From assembly GCA_030549495.1 (NCBI GenBank), contig JAUIRK010000677.1:1-64000 (forward strand): a stretch of 64,000 nucleotides of DNA, read 5' to 3'. The notes beneath the pieces are model-generated. The model was not told where the DNA came from, ran no database searches, and saw nothing but the letters and a program-made list of their open reading frames with translations. Each line of letters opens with the position of its first letter. Positions within the stretch are counted from its first letter, which is position 1. This DNA comes from Nectonema munidae (taxonomy: Eukaryota > Nematomorpha > Nectonematoida > Nectonematidae). The translations under genes were made by a program, and so were the position numbers. Positions 21,782 through 33,289 of the stretch are shown in pieces.

Positions 21782-24132
21782 TTAACACTAGAATGTCCGA
21801 GGTGTCGAAATCGACATTTATAAAACTTCTAATTCTTTTTTAAAAATGAAAAGATCAACAAAAAGCAAAAAATTTCTATGACAATTATTTTTCTTCTTTA
21901 CAGATATTAAAGCAATATTTGCTGAAACTATTAATATTCATTTTTTCTAATTATGCATTACTTTTACCTACGTAGGCTTAGGTGTCGATATCGACACTGT
22001 TAAAAATCTTAGTATATTTAAATACAAATATCAAACAATTTATTTATTGAAATCTTTAATTTTATATATTATGAATTTTATTTTTATTACTAAACTTTAT
22101 TTTTTTAATTTTAGGATTTTTGTAGTTTTATTTTTTAACTTTATTTTTTATTATTTTTGTACTTTCTTGTTAATTTTTTTCAAAATGGCGGTAAAAAAAT
22201 TCCGATATAGATTTACTTGATTCTGGGGATGAATTGAGCAGTGAAAATGAATTAGATATTGAATTATCTGATTTCATCAATACAAGCACTACTGATTCTT
22301 CAAATTCTTGTGCTGAAGATGATGCAAAATTTGAAGATGAAAACTGATTGTGACTAAATACGGTGTTACATGGAAACGTCTTACCAACTCAATAACAGGT
22401 AGATGTAGACAAGCTTCAATTTTTAAAGCAAAAACTGGTGTAGCTAAAAGTGAAAAATATAGATTCTCCTTATGCAGCGTGGAAGTTTTTCATAGATGAG
22501 ACAATGAAAGGAAGATCTTCAAATTTACAATTGCTGCAGGTGGTGATTCAAATTTTAGTAAAAATTTTTCAATTGAAGAACTGGAGTCTTTTTTTGCAAT
22601 TGAGTATGCTCGTGGGATATATACGGAAAAAGTCATAATGCTGACTTTCTCTCGAACAAAAGGTATGGACCTAATATTTTCAAAGAAACTATGTCTAGGA
22701 ACAGATACAAAAAAATCAAAAAGTTACTACGATTTGATATCAAGTCTACAAGATCTAAACGAATAAATGAAGACAAATTTATTCATATTAGAGATATTTT
22801 TGAAGCCTTTGCTCAAAACTGCTGTAAAAATTATACACCAGATTTCAGACTAACAGTCGATGAACAGCTCCTCCCTTCAAAGAACCGATGTCCATCTACA
22901 TGCCAAATAAGCCTGATACATTTGGCATTAAGTTCTGGATGTTAGCTGAAGTAGTCTCAAAATATGTCTGTAATATCAAACCATATCTTGGAGCACAAGA
23001 AAAAGAATCTAGAAATGAACTTCCTTTGGGAGAAAGTGTTGTACTTGAAATCACAAAACCAAGAAATAAACTTGGCTACAACGTCACAACAAACAATTTT
23101 TCACTTCATTTGAACTCACTAAAAAACTTCAAGAGCAAAGTACTTCTCTAGTTGGTACAATTCGTCCAAATAGCAAACATCTTTGTAAAGATATGACAAG
23201 TTTCAAAAAAGGTGGAAAGTACGAAAGTAATTTTTTTACAATAAAGAAAGTGGTATCATGTTTGTTAATTATTATTAGTGTAAAGAAAGTAATTTCTACT
23301 ATTCATTCCTCTCCAACTATTTCTAATGATATGAAAAAAAGCCAGAAGTTGTTTGTTTCTACAATAAAAACAAAGTAGGAGTAGATGTTGTGGATCAAAT
23401 GTTGAGACAATACAGCACACGTTCTGCTTCAATACGCTGACCACTTGCTGTTTGGGCTACTATTTTAGACATTTCAGCTCTCAACAGCTGGATAGTTTAC
23501 AAAAAAATAACTGAAAAAAAAATTACTAGAAAATACTTCATCATTGATCTCATCCAAGGACTTCGTGCTTCTTTTTTGGAAAAAAAGAGTTTAAAAACTT
23601 GTCAAGTTGATGAAGATAGTAAAAATAATCCAATGAAAAAGAGAAGAAAATGTTCGCTGAGAAATTGCAAAAATGTCACGGTCTCAATTTGCAAAATTTG
23701 CAAGAAACCTACATGTGGAAAGTGTTCCTCAAAACTTTCACTGTTACTATGTCCAGCCCCCCCCCCCCCCTTCCAAAACCCCCCCCCAAAAAAAACGGGA
23801 GAAAAACCCCTCCCCCCCTTTCCCAAATTAGAAACCAGAATTAATAACGTTGTTTGTAAAACGTGTGAATGTGAATTTTAATATATAATTTTTTTTTATA
23901 AACTTTGTCAAAATTTAATATTTTTAAAAGTTTCAATTTTTTTTTTATAATTTATTGATAATGTGAATGTATATAAATAAATTTTAAGTTAAAAATATTA
24001 TATATAATATAAATAAATTTATTCAATTAAAAAATAAAGGTAAGATAGGAATTAAAACAAAAAATATTTTTGGTGTCGAAAACGACACCTTAGCCTTTCT
24101 TTATATAGGCATTACTCTGGCCATAGTGTTAA
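21782..24132 (+). mobile_element. piggyBac element inserted in the array, TTAA target duplication
   Basis: The array text 'ctgcaattaatatatatt' is split at TTAA: TTAA at 21782-21785 and again at 24129-24132. The element runs 21786-24128 (2343 bp) with short terminal repeats: left CACTAGAATGTCCGAG, right (reverse) CACTATGGCCAGAG. Inside each end lies a palindromic motif, GGTGTCGAAATCGACA at about 21801, GGTGTCGATATCGACAC at about 21981 and GGTGTCGAAAACGACACC at about 24072, probably recognition sites for the transposase. The transposase is full length but broken by several frame changes. Confidence 0.92.
22186..23880 (+). pseudogene. piggyBac transposase with C-terminal zinc finger
   Basis: An acidic N-terminus (ENELDIELSDF, about 22245) is followed by FSIEELESFFAIEYARGIY (about 22570), MSRNRYKKIKKLLRFD (22691), LTVDEQLLPSK (about 22852), YMPNKPDTFGIKFWMLAEV (about 22897), GTIRPNSKHL (about 23157), NKNKVGVDVVDQMLRQYS (about 23370) and a Cys-rich tail CSLRNCKNVTVSICKICKK, then CGKCSSK. 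The VDVVDQM block contains the two last catalytic aspartates; the earlier aspartates fall in the core blocks. About six frame or stop changes separate these. In the tail a C/A-run patch (23755-23830) replaces the end of the finger, with CKTCECEF following it. Confidence 0.85.
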
Positions 24133-24193
24133 TATATATTATACTTTTTGAGATATTCCATTTATAGACGTAAATATTTAACGTTACGGATAT

Positions 24194-24481
24194 ATGAAAA
24201 AGTTACAATTTCGCAGAACCGTCGCTTTGCACAGTATAATATATCTTATTTTTAACTTATTATTTTCAAGCGATTTGGAGGACGAGTGTTTTTTTCGAAA
24301 ATTTCATATTTATCCCATAGCTAAATATAATTTAATAGGTCATTTTAACATAACTTTTGAAGCTGATTCCAACGGTGCAATGATTTTTCCATATCTAATA
24401 TCGTTCGCGATTCACCAGGTACCTGTAAACGGCGAAAAAATTAAAACTTACCAAATTTTTCATATAATAGGTCTTTTCTGA
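24194..24481 (+). other. Extended form of the recurrent plus-strand frame
   Basis: 95 codons starting MKKLQFRRTVALHSI. The 77-codon form at 25706-25939 ends at a stop after FAIHRYL; here a one-base insertion near 24416 carries the frame on for about 20 more codons. It overlaps the minus-strand 80-codon frame. No signal peptide or known domain is seen. Confidence 0.25.
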
Positions 24482-25851
24482 TTTAATAAGTACGATGTAT
24501 CGGAATCCGTTGATAGAATTGTCATATCTAGGGATGTTTTGAAACTCGAGTTTGACTAATCCCAAAAAATCTTCCTTTTCATTTTTAAAATTAAACTTTT
24601 TAAAGCGGATTCTAGACCTATTTAATGCGTAGATTACGAATCTGTAATAAGATTTTGAATATCTCTTATAATTACGAAGTTATAAAAGATTTAACTTTTG
24701 TACTAAAAGACATTTGGATCTTAAAATCTAAAAAAATAAGTGTGATCAATTTTTAATTGATATCATTCAAAAGATCTCGTCGAGACGAACATTTTGATAC
24801 TCATTATTATAGATTTGGACTTGTAATTCAAAAGTTATAGCCGATCTTAATTTTTAAATTATTTTGTATATCTCCATAATAGCTTAGAATGACTTTCAAA
24901 GCCTTCGTATATACTTCTATTACTATTCGTATATACGATCGTTAAAATACTATTCGTATATCTTTGTTAATAGCTTAGAATGACTTTCAAATGCTTACTA
25001 TAGGCTTCTTATATACTTCTAATACCATTCGTATATACTTGTAATACAATTTTTGTGTAGGTTATTGATTATTTCTCTGAGAACCAACAAAATATCTAAA
25101 TTGTCTTAAAATTTTTTTGAGATAGTATGACAGGGAATGTCATATACATCAATCTCCTGACTTTTGCATTATGAATGTCTAAAGTCCAGAATCACGATCG
25201 CGTTTTCAAATGGCTATATCTCAGAAACTCAATTGAAAATTTTTAATTTTATTTGATGGTTAATGTCAACACTTATTATCCTATGCACTTCCATCCCGAT
25301 AGGCCCAGCGGTTGACGGGTAATATCCCAAAAACACCTGAAAGTTCTTTATTCATTCGGGAAAATTTGGGGTTATGACATTGATTAGGAAAAATTCTCTA
25401 ACCCTAAAATTCGTTTCATTTTTGTACTTCATTATTTATTTCCCTTATATTAATTAAATTTATTAAACCATAAATTTTCAGAATAAAATTTTGTTTTTCA
25501 TAAAAAAAGATAAAAAGGCAAAATTACTGGAAAATTATGTTTAATTCCTGTTTAATTCAAATTTTTAAAAAATAATGACATTGACAAACTGGGAATAGGT
25601 GAAAAACTTTATTTCTTCAAAAAGGTTTCAGAATCTGCAATTAATATATATTATACTTTTTGAGATATTCCATTTATAAACGAAAATATTTAACGTTACG
25701 GATATATGAAAAAGTTACAATTTCACACACCCGTCGCTTTTCACAGTATAATATATCCTATTTTTAACTTATTATTTTCAAGCGATTTGGAGGACAAGTG
25801 TTTTTTTCGAAAATTTCATATTTATCCCATAGCTAAATATAATTTAATAGG

Positions 25852-26094
25852 TCATTCTAACATAACTTTTGAAGCTGATTCCAACGGTGCAATGATTTTT
25901 CCATATCTAATATCGTTCGCGATCCACCGGTACCTGTAAACCGCGAAAGAATTAAAACTTACCAAATTTTTCATATAATAGGTCTTTTCTAATTTAATAA
26001 AGTACGATGTATCGGAATCCGTTGATAGAATTGTCATATCTAGGGATGTTTTGAAACTCGAGTTTGACAAATCCCAAAAAATCTTCCTTTTCAT
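25852..26094 (-). other. Recurrent 80-codon frame in array unit (copy 4)
   Basis: Third intact copy of the 80-codon minus-strand frame; differs from the 20482 copy by about one residue (SEKTYY to LEKTYY). Confidence 0.3.
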
Positions 26095-26383
26095 TTTTAA
26101 AATTAAACTTTTTAAAGCGGATTCTAGACCTATTTAATGCGTAGATTACGAATCTGTAATAAGATTTTGAATATTTCTTATAATTACGAAGTTATAAAAG
26201 ATTTAACTTTTATACTAAAAGATATTTGGATCTTAAAATCCAAAAAATAAGTATGATCAATTTTTAATTGACATCATTCAAAAGATCTCGTCGAGACGAA
26301 CATTTTGATACTCATTATTATAGATTTGGACTTGTAATTCAAAAGTTATAGCCGATCTTAATTTTTAAATTATTTTGTATATC

Positions 26384-26615
26384 TCCATAATAGCTTAGAA
26401 GAAGAAGAAGAAGAAGTTTATTTATCATAGAGTGAAGATAACAAGGTTTACATACACACATAAAAAATAATATAGATATGGAATATAACAAAAATAGAAG
26501 TGATAGGATATTTCGCAAGGCCATAAAGCCCCTTAAGGAGATATCCTAACTAAATAAACGATTTGATATAAAAATTGATATAAACGATTGTATAAAAATC
26601 CATAATAGCTTAGAA
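26384..26615 (-). mobile_element. 5'-truncated LINE tail with 17 bp target duplication
   Basis: The array unit is interrupted by 26401-26598, flanked by identical 17-mers tccataatagcttagaa (26384-26400 and 26599-26615). On the minus strand the 198 bp insert holds 'ggggctttatggcc' and ends in ATAAATAAA followed by (CTT)n, like the LINE end at 1164-1181. This is classic target-primed reverse transcription with severe 5' truncation. The perfect duplication suggests it is among the youngest insertions in the window. Confidence 0.92.
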
Positions 26616-27276
26616 TGACTTTCAAAGCCTTCGTATATACTTCTAATACTATTCGTATATACGATCGTTAAAATACTATTCGTATATCTTTGTTAATAGC
26701 TTAGAATGACTTTCAAAGGCTTTCTATAGGCTTCTTATATACTTCTAATACCATTCGTATATACTTGTAATACAATTTTTGCGTAGGTTATTGATTATTT
26801 CTCTGAGAACCAAAAAAATATCTAAATTGTCTTAAAATTTTTTTGAGATAGTATGACAGGGAATGTCATATACATCAATCTCCTGACTATATTTGCATTA
26901 TAAATGTCTAAAGTCCAGAATCACGATCGCGTTTTCAAATGGCTATATCTCAGAAAGTCAATTGAAAAGTTTGAATTTTTTTGATGGTTAAGGTTAGCAC
27001 TCTTTATCCTATGCACTTCCGTCCCGATAGGCCCAGCGGTTGACGGATAATATCCCAAAAACACCTGAAAGTTCGTTATTAATTCGGGAAAATTTGGGGT
27101 TATGACATTGATTAGGAAAAATTCTCTAACCCTAAAATTCGTTTCATTTTTGTATTTCATTATTTTTTCCCTTATATTAATTAAATTTATTAAAGCATAA
27201 TTTTTCAGAATAAAATTTTGTTTTTCATAAAAAAAAATATAAAGTCAAAATTACTGGAAAATTATGTTTAATTCCT

Positions 27277-27456
27277 GTTTAATAGAAATTTTTAAAAAAT
27301 AATGACATTGACACACTGGGAATAGGTGAAAAACTTTATTTCTTCAAACAGGTTTCAGAATCTGCAATTAAATAGAAATTTTTAAAAAATAATGACATTG
27401 ACACACTGGGAATAGGTGAAAAACTTTATTTCTTCAAACAGGTTTCAGAATCTGCA
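27277..27456. repeat. 90 bp tandem duplication at the array's right end
   Basis: The segment from 'aatagaaatttttaaaaaat' to 'agaatctgcaatta' is present twice, 90 bases apart (27357 and 27447 for the 'agaatctgca' marker), with essentially no differences. This closes the array before unrelated sequence begins at about 27463. Confidence 0.85.
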
Positions 27457-27559
27457 ATTAATATATATATTAACAAAATATTGTCGATGAATAGAAATGA
27501 CCAGAAAGAACAATATTTGTGACAAATTTTTTAAAACGATCATAGCAAGAAAAGTCAAA

Positions 27560-28285
27560 TTAGTCGCAAAAACAATTAATAGGCTTAGTAGTCTTTAGGA
27601 TTAGAGACTTTAGTTGAGGGTGGCAATTTAATGACTCATAATGAAGAGAATTACTAGTTCTGGTAAAATACGACTGATAGCTATTATTAAAGGAGAAAAA
27701 AATAGAGAAGTCAGAAAAATGGAAAAGAACGTTGTAAAAGAAAATACAATGCATCATAGAGTTGATCTGAAAAATATCCAGTTTAGTATCCGAAGGTGAA
27801 CACATAAAATTATGATACCTACAAATCAATTTATTTAATTTGTTGAGTAAAACCTTATTTGAAGAACCCCAAATAGTATTAGCATATTTTAGATAGAGGA
27901 TCCTCCTAACTGAAGGAGGTAGGAAATTTTTATATTTGTAGAAAATGCCAGAAAAGCGGGACACCTTATTTAGAACATTCTTGATATGCACAGACCAAGA
28001 GCGATTTTCCACGAAAAATAAACCCAAGTAATTGAATTGACTAACCCGTTCGATGGATTTATCATTAATTCTAACATTAAGATTGGCAAACGCCTTGATC
28101 CTAGTAAAAATTAAATATTTGCATTTGTCAAAATTCCAATGAATGTGATTATAATGAGACCACTGAAAAATATTAGATAAACACAAGTTAACATTGTTAA
28201 TATCAGATATAGAAGACAAGTTAAAGGTTAGAGCCACATCATCAGCATAGATAACTGGAGAGCAAAAATGAGGCAAAATTTTCAC
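27560..28285 (-). pseudogene. LINE reverse transcriptase, YADD box and C-terminal part
   Basis: A 241-codon open frame containing the catalytic YADD box at residues 13-16, followed by the family's FNYLGLFF block near residue 86, a conserved KNVLNKVSR helix and a region similar in layout to the fragments at 3-530 and 55221-55841. It is the longest intact reverse-transcriptase piece in the window, but the upstream palm and fingers are in other frames, so the protein as a whole is broken. Confidence 0.8.
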
Positions 28286-28293
28286 AATATCAT

Positions 28294-29680
28294 TTATAAA
28301 TTTAATAAATAAAAATTATTACCAGATTTAATAAAGATAAGATGGTACACAAGATTTGATAAAATATACATTAGAATTGATACTGTTATACGATACATAA
28401 AAATATCTGTCAGAGAGATAAGATTTAAGCCAATCGTTGATATGTGATCTAAAGCCCATGCGAAATAACTTATATAATAGAAGAGAGTTAGATACTGTAC
28501 CAAAAGCATTAGAAAAATCAAGGAAAGTACAAATATAGATGAATGAGAAATATTAGAAGAAATATCAAGAAAAAATCTAAGAAGGGCTAATTCAGTAGAC
28601 CTACCCTTTGTGAAAGCAAACTGTCGTTCACTAATCAAGAAATATTTTTCAGCAAAACCAATCATCTTGGTAAGTATGATTTTCTCAAATACTTTGGAAA
28701 AACTAGATATAATAGAAATAGGACAATAATCATTTAAACAAGAGCCTTTTTTATTAGATTTAAGTATAGGGACTACTTTAGTTTACTTCAAAATGTTAGG
28801 AAAAGTGCCAGAAAAAAAGGAAGAGTTATAAAGAAATAGCAAAACATCTTAAATTATAGGTACAGATAAGACTAAGATATGCATATCAATGTCATCAAAA
28901 CTACAGGCCTTTTTATTTTTAATAGAAGAAATCGCTACAGTTGAATCATCTCGAGTGAATGAAGTAGAAAAAAAGGTTTTTTCATTCAGAGGAACAACTC
29001 TATGAATATATTAATAACTATCAGCGTCCACATTTGCTTCAGAACTCGAAAAAGCTTAAGCAAAATCAGAAGTGAAAGCATGAGACTCAGCATACAATCT
29101 ATTATTAAACAATTTATTTAAGGTTTTCCAAACTTTATTCTTTTGGCCAGATGTAAGTTTACAGCTGAAGTATGCCGTCTTAGACAAATGAATTTTGTTT
29201 TTATAAAAATTTAATGTTAAAGGAATGCTTTTTTAATTTTCTAAAAATTGTATCTCTTACTTTTATCAAATTTATTGCTTCAAAACTTATCCAACTTTTC
29301 CACTTGGTTTTGTATTTAGAATTATGATAATTTGTTTTAGTATATGTGTTACTGTTCATAAGTTCAATTAATTTATAGTAAAGAAGACTAGCGAAGGTAT
29401 GTGGATAATCAAATGATGAGCTCAAATACTTGTCTCAATTGAAATCTTTAGCACATTCAACAAATGAAAAATTATCAAAGAATTTTATATGAGTTTGTTT
29501 ACTTCTTTTGACATTATCTAATGATAGGATTAATGGGTAGTGGTCAGAAATTGAAGTTTCGAGGATACAGGAATTGAAACTTGTATAATTAATGGGAAGA
29601 AAACAGTTATCAATTAGGCTTTTTGAAGAAGATCGAGTTACTTTTGTAATAGTTGGTTTAAAGAAATTGGCAGACATCAA
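28294..29680 (-). pseudogene. LINE endonuclease end, linker and polymerase fingers
   Basis: Coding pieces in at least three frames upstream (on the minus strand) of the YADD block: the endonuclease end with the SDHYP motif (29680-29435), a linker with WKSWISFEAINLIK (29425-29201), a fingers segment with PISIISSFSKVFEK (about 28720) and RQFAFTKGRSTELAL (28665-28294). Near 28550 the fingers frame drifts, losing the 'DFSKAFDT' block to a short deletion. Confidence 0.7.
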
Positions 29681-29745
29681 ATTAAGAAATTTTCTAACCT
29701 TATTGCTTTTATCAGCATTAAGAAGATTAATTTTTTTCTAGCGGT

Positions 29746-30713
29746 GTATATCTATTTAAAATTTTTCATTTAATCTCTAATTGTGCTCTTTTATGTTTGT
29801 GTGTGTCTTTCTTTCTTTAAATAAAAATAAATGATGAAAATAAGATCTAACTAAAAAATTTAAAAAAAAAGTTTAAAAAAGAGAACCATATAAATAAATT
29901 AAAAATATTTTTATTTATTTTTTTATATTTTTGATTTTTCTATAAATTTAATTTCATCACAAACGACGGAACTTTGGTAATTTTTGTTGATTTTTCAAAA
30001 CCAACTTTAATGAACTTATTTAATAGTTTAATGGTTGAAACCTTGAAGTAAACATTCACATATTATTATTTTCTACAATCCTTCATATATATGCTTATTC
30101 TATTCTTAAATTATAATAATCTAAAACCAAACTTTTTTTGCGACAAAAATCGGACATTTCATCAATGACAGCGATAATTTTTAAAAGCTAGTTTAGTTAA
30201 AGGTATATTGATTGCCCACGCTAAGCAAAAATATTAAAGTGGAGGAGAGGGGGCTTCATTGCGGCATTAATTTTTGAACTATCAGATTAATTTGCTTCAA
30301 GGCGAAAAGAAAATATGATGTATTTGTCAAACCATATCTATGCAGATTATATTTTTATGAAAGAAATTATCATGAATGCTAAATGTTTGTCATATTTTTT
30401 TAGGGTAATGAAATTTTTTTTATAGGAGTTTGAATATTTAAATCATTAAGGTTTTAGAAGATTAAGTACCAAAATCCCAATAACACTCTTTAGATAACAA
30501 ATTTATAGAATTTGTGTCTCCCTTTTTTATATATCAAATCATAAACAAAGATAAATGACGGTATAAATTCGCTTTTATTGGCTAAGAGTTATGAGGTGTT
30601 TTTTTTACGTGTTTCTACTTTGATGGTTTTATTAGATAGAGTCTAAAAATTCTTCAGTTGTCTCCTCTGTTCAATCCCTTCATTTTTTATAAGATTATAT
30701 ATTAATCTATACC
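29746..30713. other. AT-rich stretch, no gene seen
   Basis: No coding similarity. 'caggtgtgtccaaac' at 30715 resembles a hAT terminal repeat and may be the left end of the hAT whose transposase scrap is at 33290-33611, with the piggyBac at 30800 inserted in it; the opposite end was not found. Confidence 0.4.
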
Positions 30714-30799
30714 AGGTGTGTCCAAACTTTATTCACCTCGAGCCAACTGTTGAAAAATATATAAATAGCATGGCCATTTACTCAAAGCAAATGTCATCT

Positions 30800-32958
30800 T
30801 TAACCCTTCTTCGGTGTAAATATTTTTTTGATTAACCGATGTTATGAGCCTAAAAGACTCATAATAAATGTCCATGCTTTTTTTTTATATGTTTTGCACT
30901 TATCTGAATAAATACTTATGAAAAAATGGTAATAAAAAAATTTTATTTTTCAAATATTACATTTATCACAAACAATAGAAGTCAAACTGTGTTTATTACA
31001 GACATTTTTATCACATTTATAGCATACTTATTTTTGCATTCTGCTTTTTTTTTGATGGGCACAAAAACACCGTTTTCTTTTATATACATTACTTTTTCTT
31101 GTTATAATATCCTCATAGCTTGTTGAACAGATATTTGTAGAAAGTTTTCAGATCTTCTCATGATATTTGGCTTCACAAGTGATTCTGCTAGATCAGGAGA
31201 AATTTATTTCTCTGATTATGCACATTTGCGTTTCGCTCCAAATAACATATGCATCCAACATCAAAACAATTCATGAAAAAACCCAGAGGGCAGCGGTTCG
31301 TTTTTCTTTTGCAAGTGTATTCGTGGACCAGCTGATCTAAACTATCCACACCTCTTGTAGCATTGTAATATTCAATCATTTCTGGCTTTTTTCGCCAATA
31401 CTTTTATCATGATGCATGGAAGATAGAAGCAAAATACATTTCTTTTTTTAGGAATAAAAGATAAAGTGTAAAATGGAAAAAAACAAAAAGGCTGCTATTT
31501 TCTTCTCTTCTACTTGCATCCAAAAATTGTTTAGGAATATAAGGTTTTTTTTTCGTAATGTGGAAACGATTGTTAGTCCTTTTTTCAACAAAGCCTTTGC
31601 AGTATATAAATCGGTGAAAAAATTGTCAAATGTTATATTTCGATTTGAATACTGATACTTTCAACAAGTTGAAAAACTATTTGTTGTGCCACACTTTTTT
31701 TTCCTTGTGCCTTTGCCAAGATAAGGGATGCCCTTTAGAGGATAAAAGTTTTTTGAATACAAATCCAAAAAATCTTCATGCCATATTTATCAGGTTTAGA
31801 TGGCATGTACTGCTTGAAAGAACATCTTCCATGGAAAGAAATTAACTGCTCATCTATTGTCAAGTTTGCTCCTGGTGTGTAAAGTTTTTGTAAGTTGTTA
31901 TTGAAAGGAACCCAAACTTCACGAATGGCTGCAAGTTTGTCTTTTTCTTTTCTTTTGTTTCTCGAACTTTTATCATCAAATCTTATAAAACGTAAAAAAA
32001 ACTTGAACCTTTCCAAACTCATAGAGGCTCTAAAAATTGGAAGACCGTAAACTTTGTTCCAAAGCATTTCATAATTTGTGATTTTGCTTCAAATGACCAG
32101 CACAAAGAACCAGTCCAATGGAAGCTTTCAATTCGATCGCGTCACAATAATTGTAATTTATTTTATTATTAGTTTTTTTACTCGATCCAATTCCATATTT
32201 GATAATAAGACAATGCGAGAAGTGATTTCGTGACTAAACAAAAGTGAGAAGGATTCTTCAATTGTGCAAAGAATTTTGTTTGGAGGAAGATTAACTTTAT
32301 TCAGCTTTGATCTTATTATGTTACATTTTTTTTAGTTTTGAAGAAGGCATCGGATTTAACAGTTAGTTCCATCTTTGCATGTAAAATCTTTTTTTGCCAA
32401 GATTTATCGCTATCTTGATAAGAAAAACTTTCTTCACTGTTTTCAGAATCGCTCTCTTATAGAGAAAAATGATCTGATTCAGAATTTGAAGTTATAAAGT
32501 CAAATTTTCCCGGATCACTTTCGTTACAATTATTTATAAAGGAAATATCGTGGACAGTAACTTTGGATTTGGGCATTTGTAACTCAATACAAATAAACAG
32601 TAAAAAGGAAATGTCAAAATAAGACAAATAAAAAATGAGAATAAACAGATGAACAAAATCAAAAAATGACAAGTGTAATATATGCAATTTTTTTATAGTG
32701 TATGCTTTCTATACATACACGCTTGCATATAAGAGTCTGCCAAGCACATTACGACGTTTATCAAGAGAAAACTTGTTTGACCCAATCAATCAAAGAGATC
32801 AAGTGAAAGCAATATATCATTGATGAAGAAAGAAAGAAAAAAGTCGTTAGAAAGAATACATCGCAAAGAGTGAGTGATTGAATATTATATGTGATTTGTT
32901 TAGAGGTTTTAAATCGTGTGTGAGCCTACTAGGCACACGTTATACGGAGAAGGGTTAA
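30800..32958 (-). mobile_element. piggyBac element with CCCTT ends
   Basis: TTAA at 30800-30803 and 32955-32958 flank an element with terminal repeats CCCTTCTTCGGTGTAA (left) and, reversed, CCCTTCTCCGTATAAC (right), a standard piggyBac end. Near each end is a palindrome: ATGAGCCTAAAAGACTCAT at about 30844 and GTGAGCCTACTAGGCAC at about 32923. The transposase is on the minus strand and broken. The length of 2.16 kb is about that of a complete piggyBac. Confidence 0.9.
31185..32576 (-). pseudogene. piggyBac transposase
   Basis: On the minus strand: start MPKSKVTVHDISFINNC (near 32576) with an acidic stretch; MLWNKVYGLPIFRASMS and FKFFLRFIRFDDK (32067-31960); GANLTIDEQLISFHGRC and YMPSKPDKYGMKIFW (about 31870-31770); then, after breaks, YNATRGVDSLDQLVHEY (31375-31310), containing the paired catalytic aspartates, and RCPLGFFMNCFDVGCI. 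The order and motifs are those of piggyBac. About five frame changes are visible. The C-terminal Cys-rich finger is recognisable only weakly near 31100. Confidence 0.8.
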
Positions 32959-33151
32959 TTTAATTTCATTCTGTATCTCAGAAAAATCTTGCAAGTATTA
33001 GGAAAATTTACCCTTAAAAGATGAATTTGCAAACATATATTTCTCTTTTATGGAAAAAATATATTCTTTTTGGGAAGACAGAATTTATTTTTAACAGTGT
33101 GGAAAAGTGCACTACATTAAATCGACAAAAACTGTGCCTCAATAACTCGCA

Positions 33152-33285
33152 TTAACCTGTTATCGCCCACAGTCGACATATGTTTACTTTACAAAAACGT
33201 GAATCGTTGCGTTTATTAATGCTTTTTAATACAAATCTGCTTTATACTAGATATCGTCTGATCATTCTAGTCGATAACGGGTTAA
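33152..33285. mobile_element. TTAA-flanked MITE, copy 1
   Basis: TTAA at 33152-33155 and 33282-33285 flank a 126 bp element whose ends are CCTGTTATCG (left) and CCCGTTATCGACTAG (right, reversed). A related copy lies at 56592-56705, again between TTAA. The TTAA preference and C-rich first bases suggest mobilisation by a piggyBac-type transposase. Confidence 0.8.
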
Positions 33286-33289
33286 TAGT

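Larger units (their letters stand above)
16070..27463 (+). repeat. Tandem array with 1.51 kb unit, four full copies
   Basis: Using the marker 'agaatctgca' (16661, 18130, 21771, 25630, 27357) the raw spacings are 1469, 3641, 3859 and 1727. Subtracting the three insertions with one copy of each target duplication (2130, 2347 and 215 bases) gives 1469, 1511, 1512 and 1512. The first copy is shorter mainly by two deletions, near 17230 and 17450. A partial copy runs 16070-16660. Copies are very similar; recurrent landmarks are 'gataggcccagcggttgacg', 'tcaaaagatctcgtcgagac' and 'ccattcgtatatactt'. A last 90 bp segment is duplicated at 27367-27456. The array ends at about 27463. It behaves like a satellite-type repeat; I see no terminal repeats in the unit. 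Confidence 0.92.
27490..29745 (-). mobile_element. LINE (Jockey/CR1-like), 5'-truncated
   Basis: Read from 29745 to 27490 on the minus strand: end of the AP-type endonuclease with SKSLIDNCFLP and ETSISDHYPLI (29680-29435); a linker (29425-29201); start of the polymerase with KKACSFDDID, NDYCPISIISSFSKVFEKII (about 28740-28680); QFAFTKGRSTELALLRF (28665-28294); IYADDVALTFN (near 28250); FNYLGLFF and the C-terminal domain ending near 27560. No clear tail is seen at about 27480 and no target duplication was identified. Endonuclease N-terminus is missing. Confidence 0.85.
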
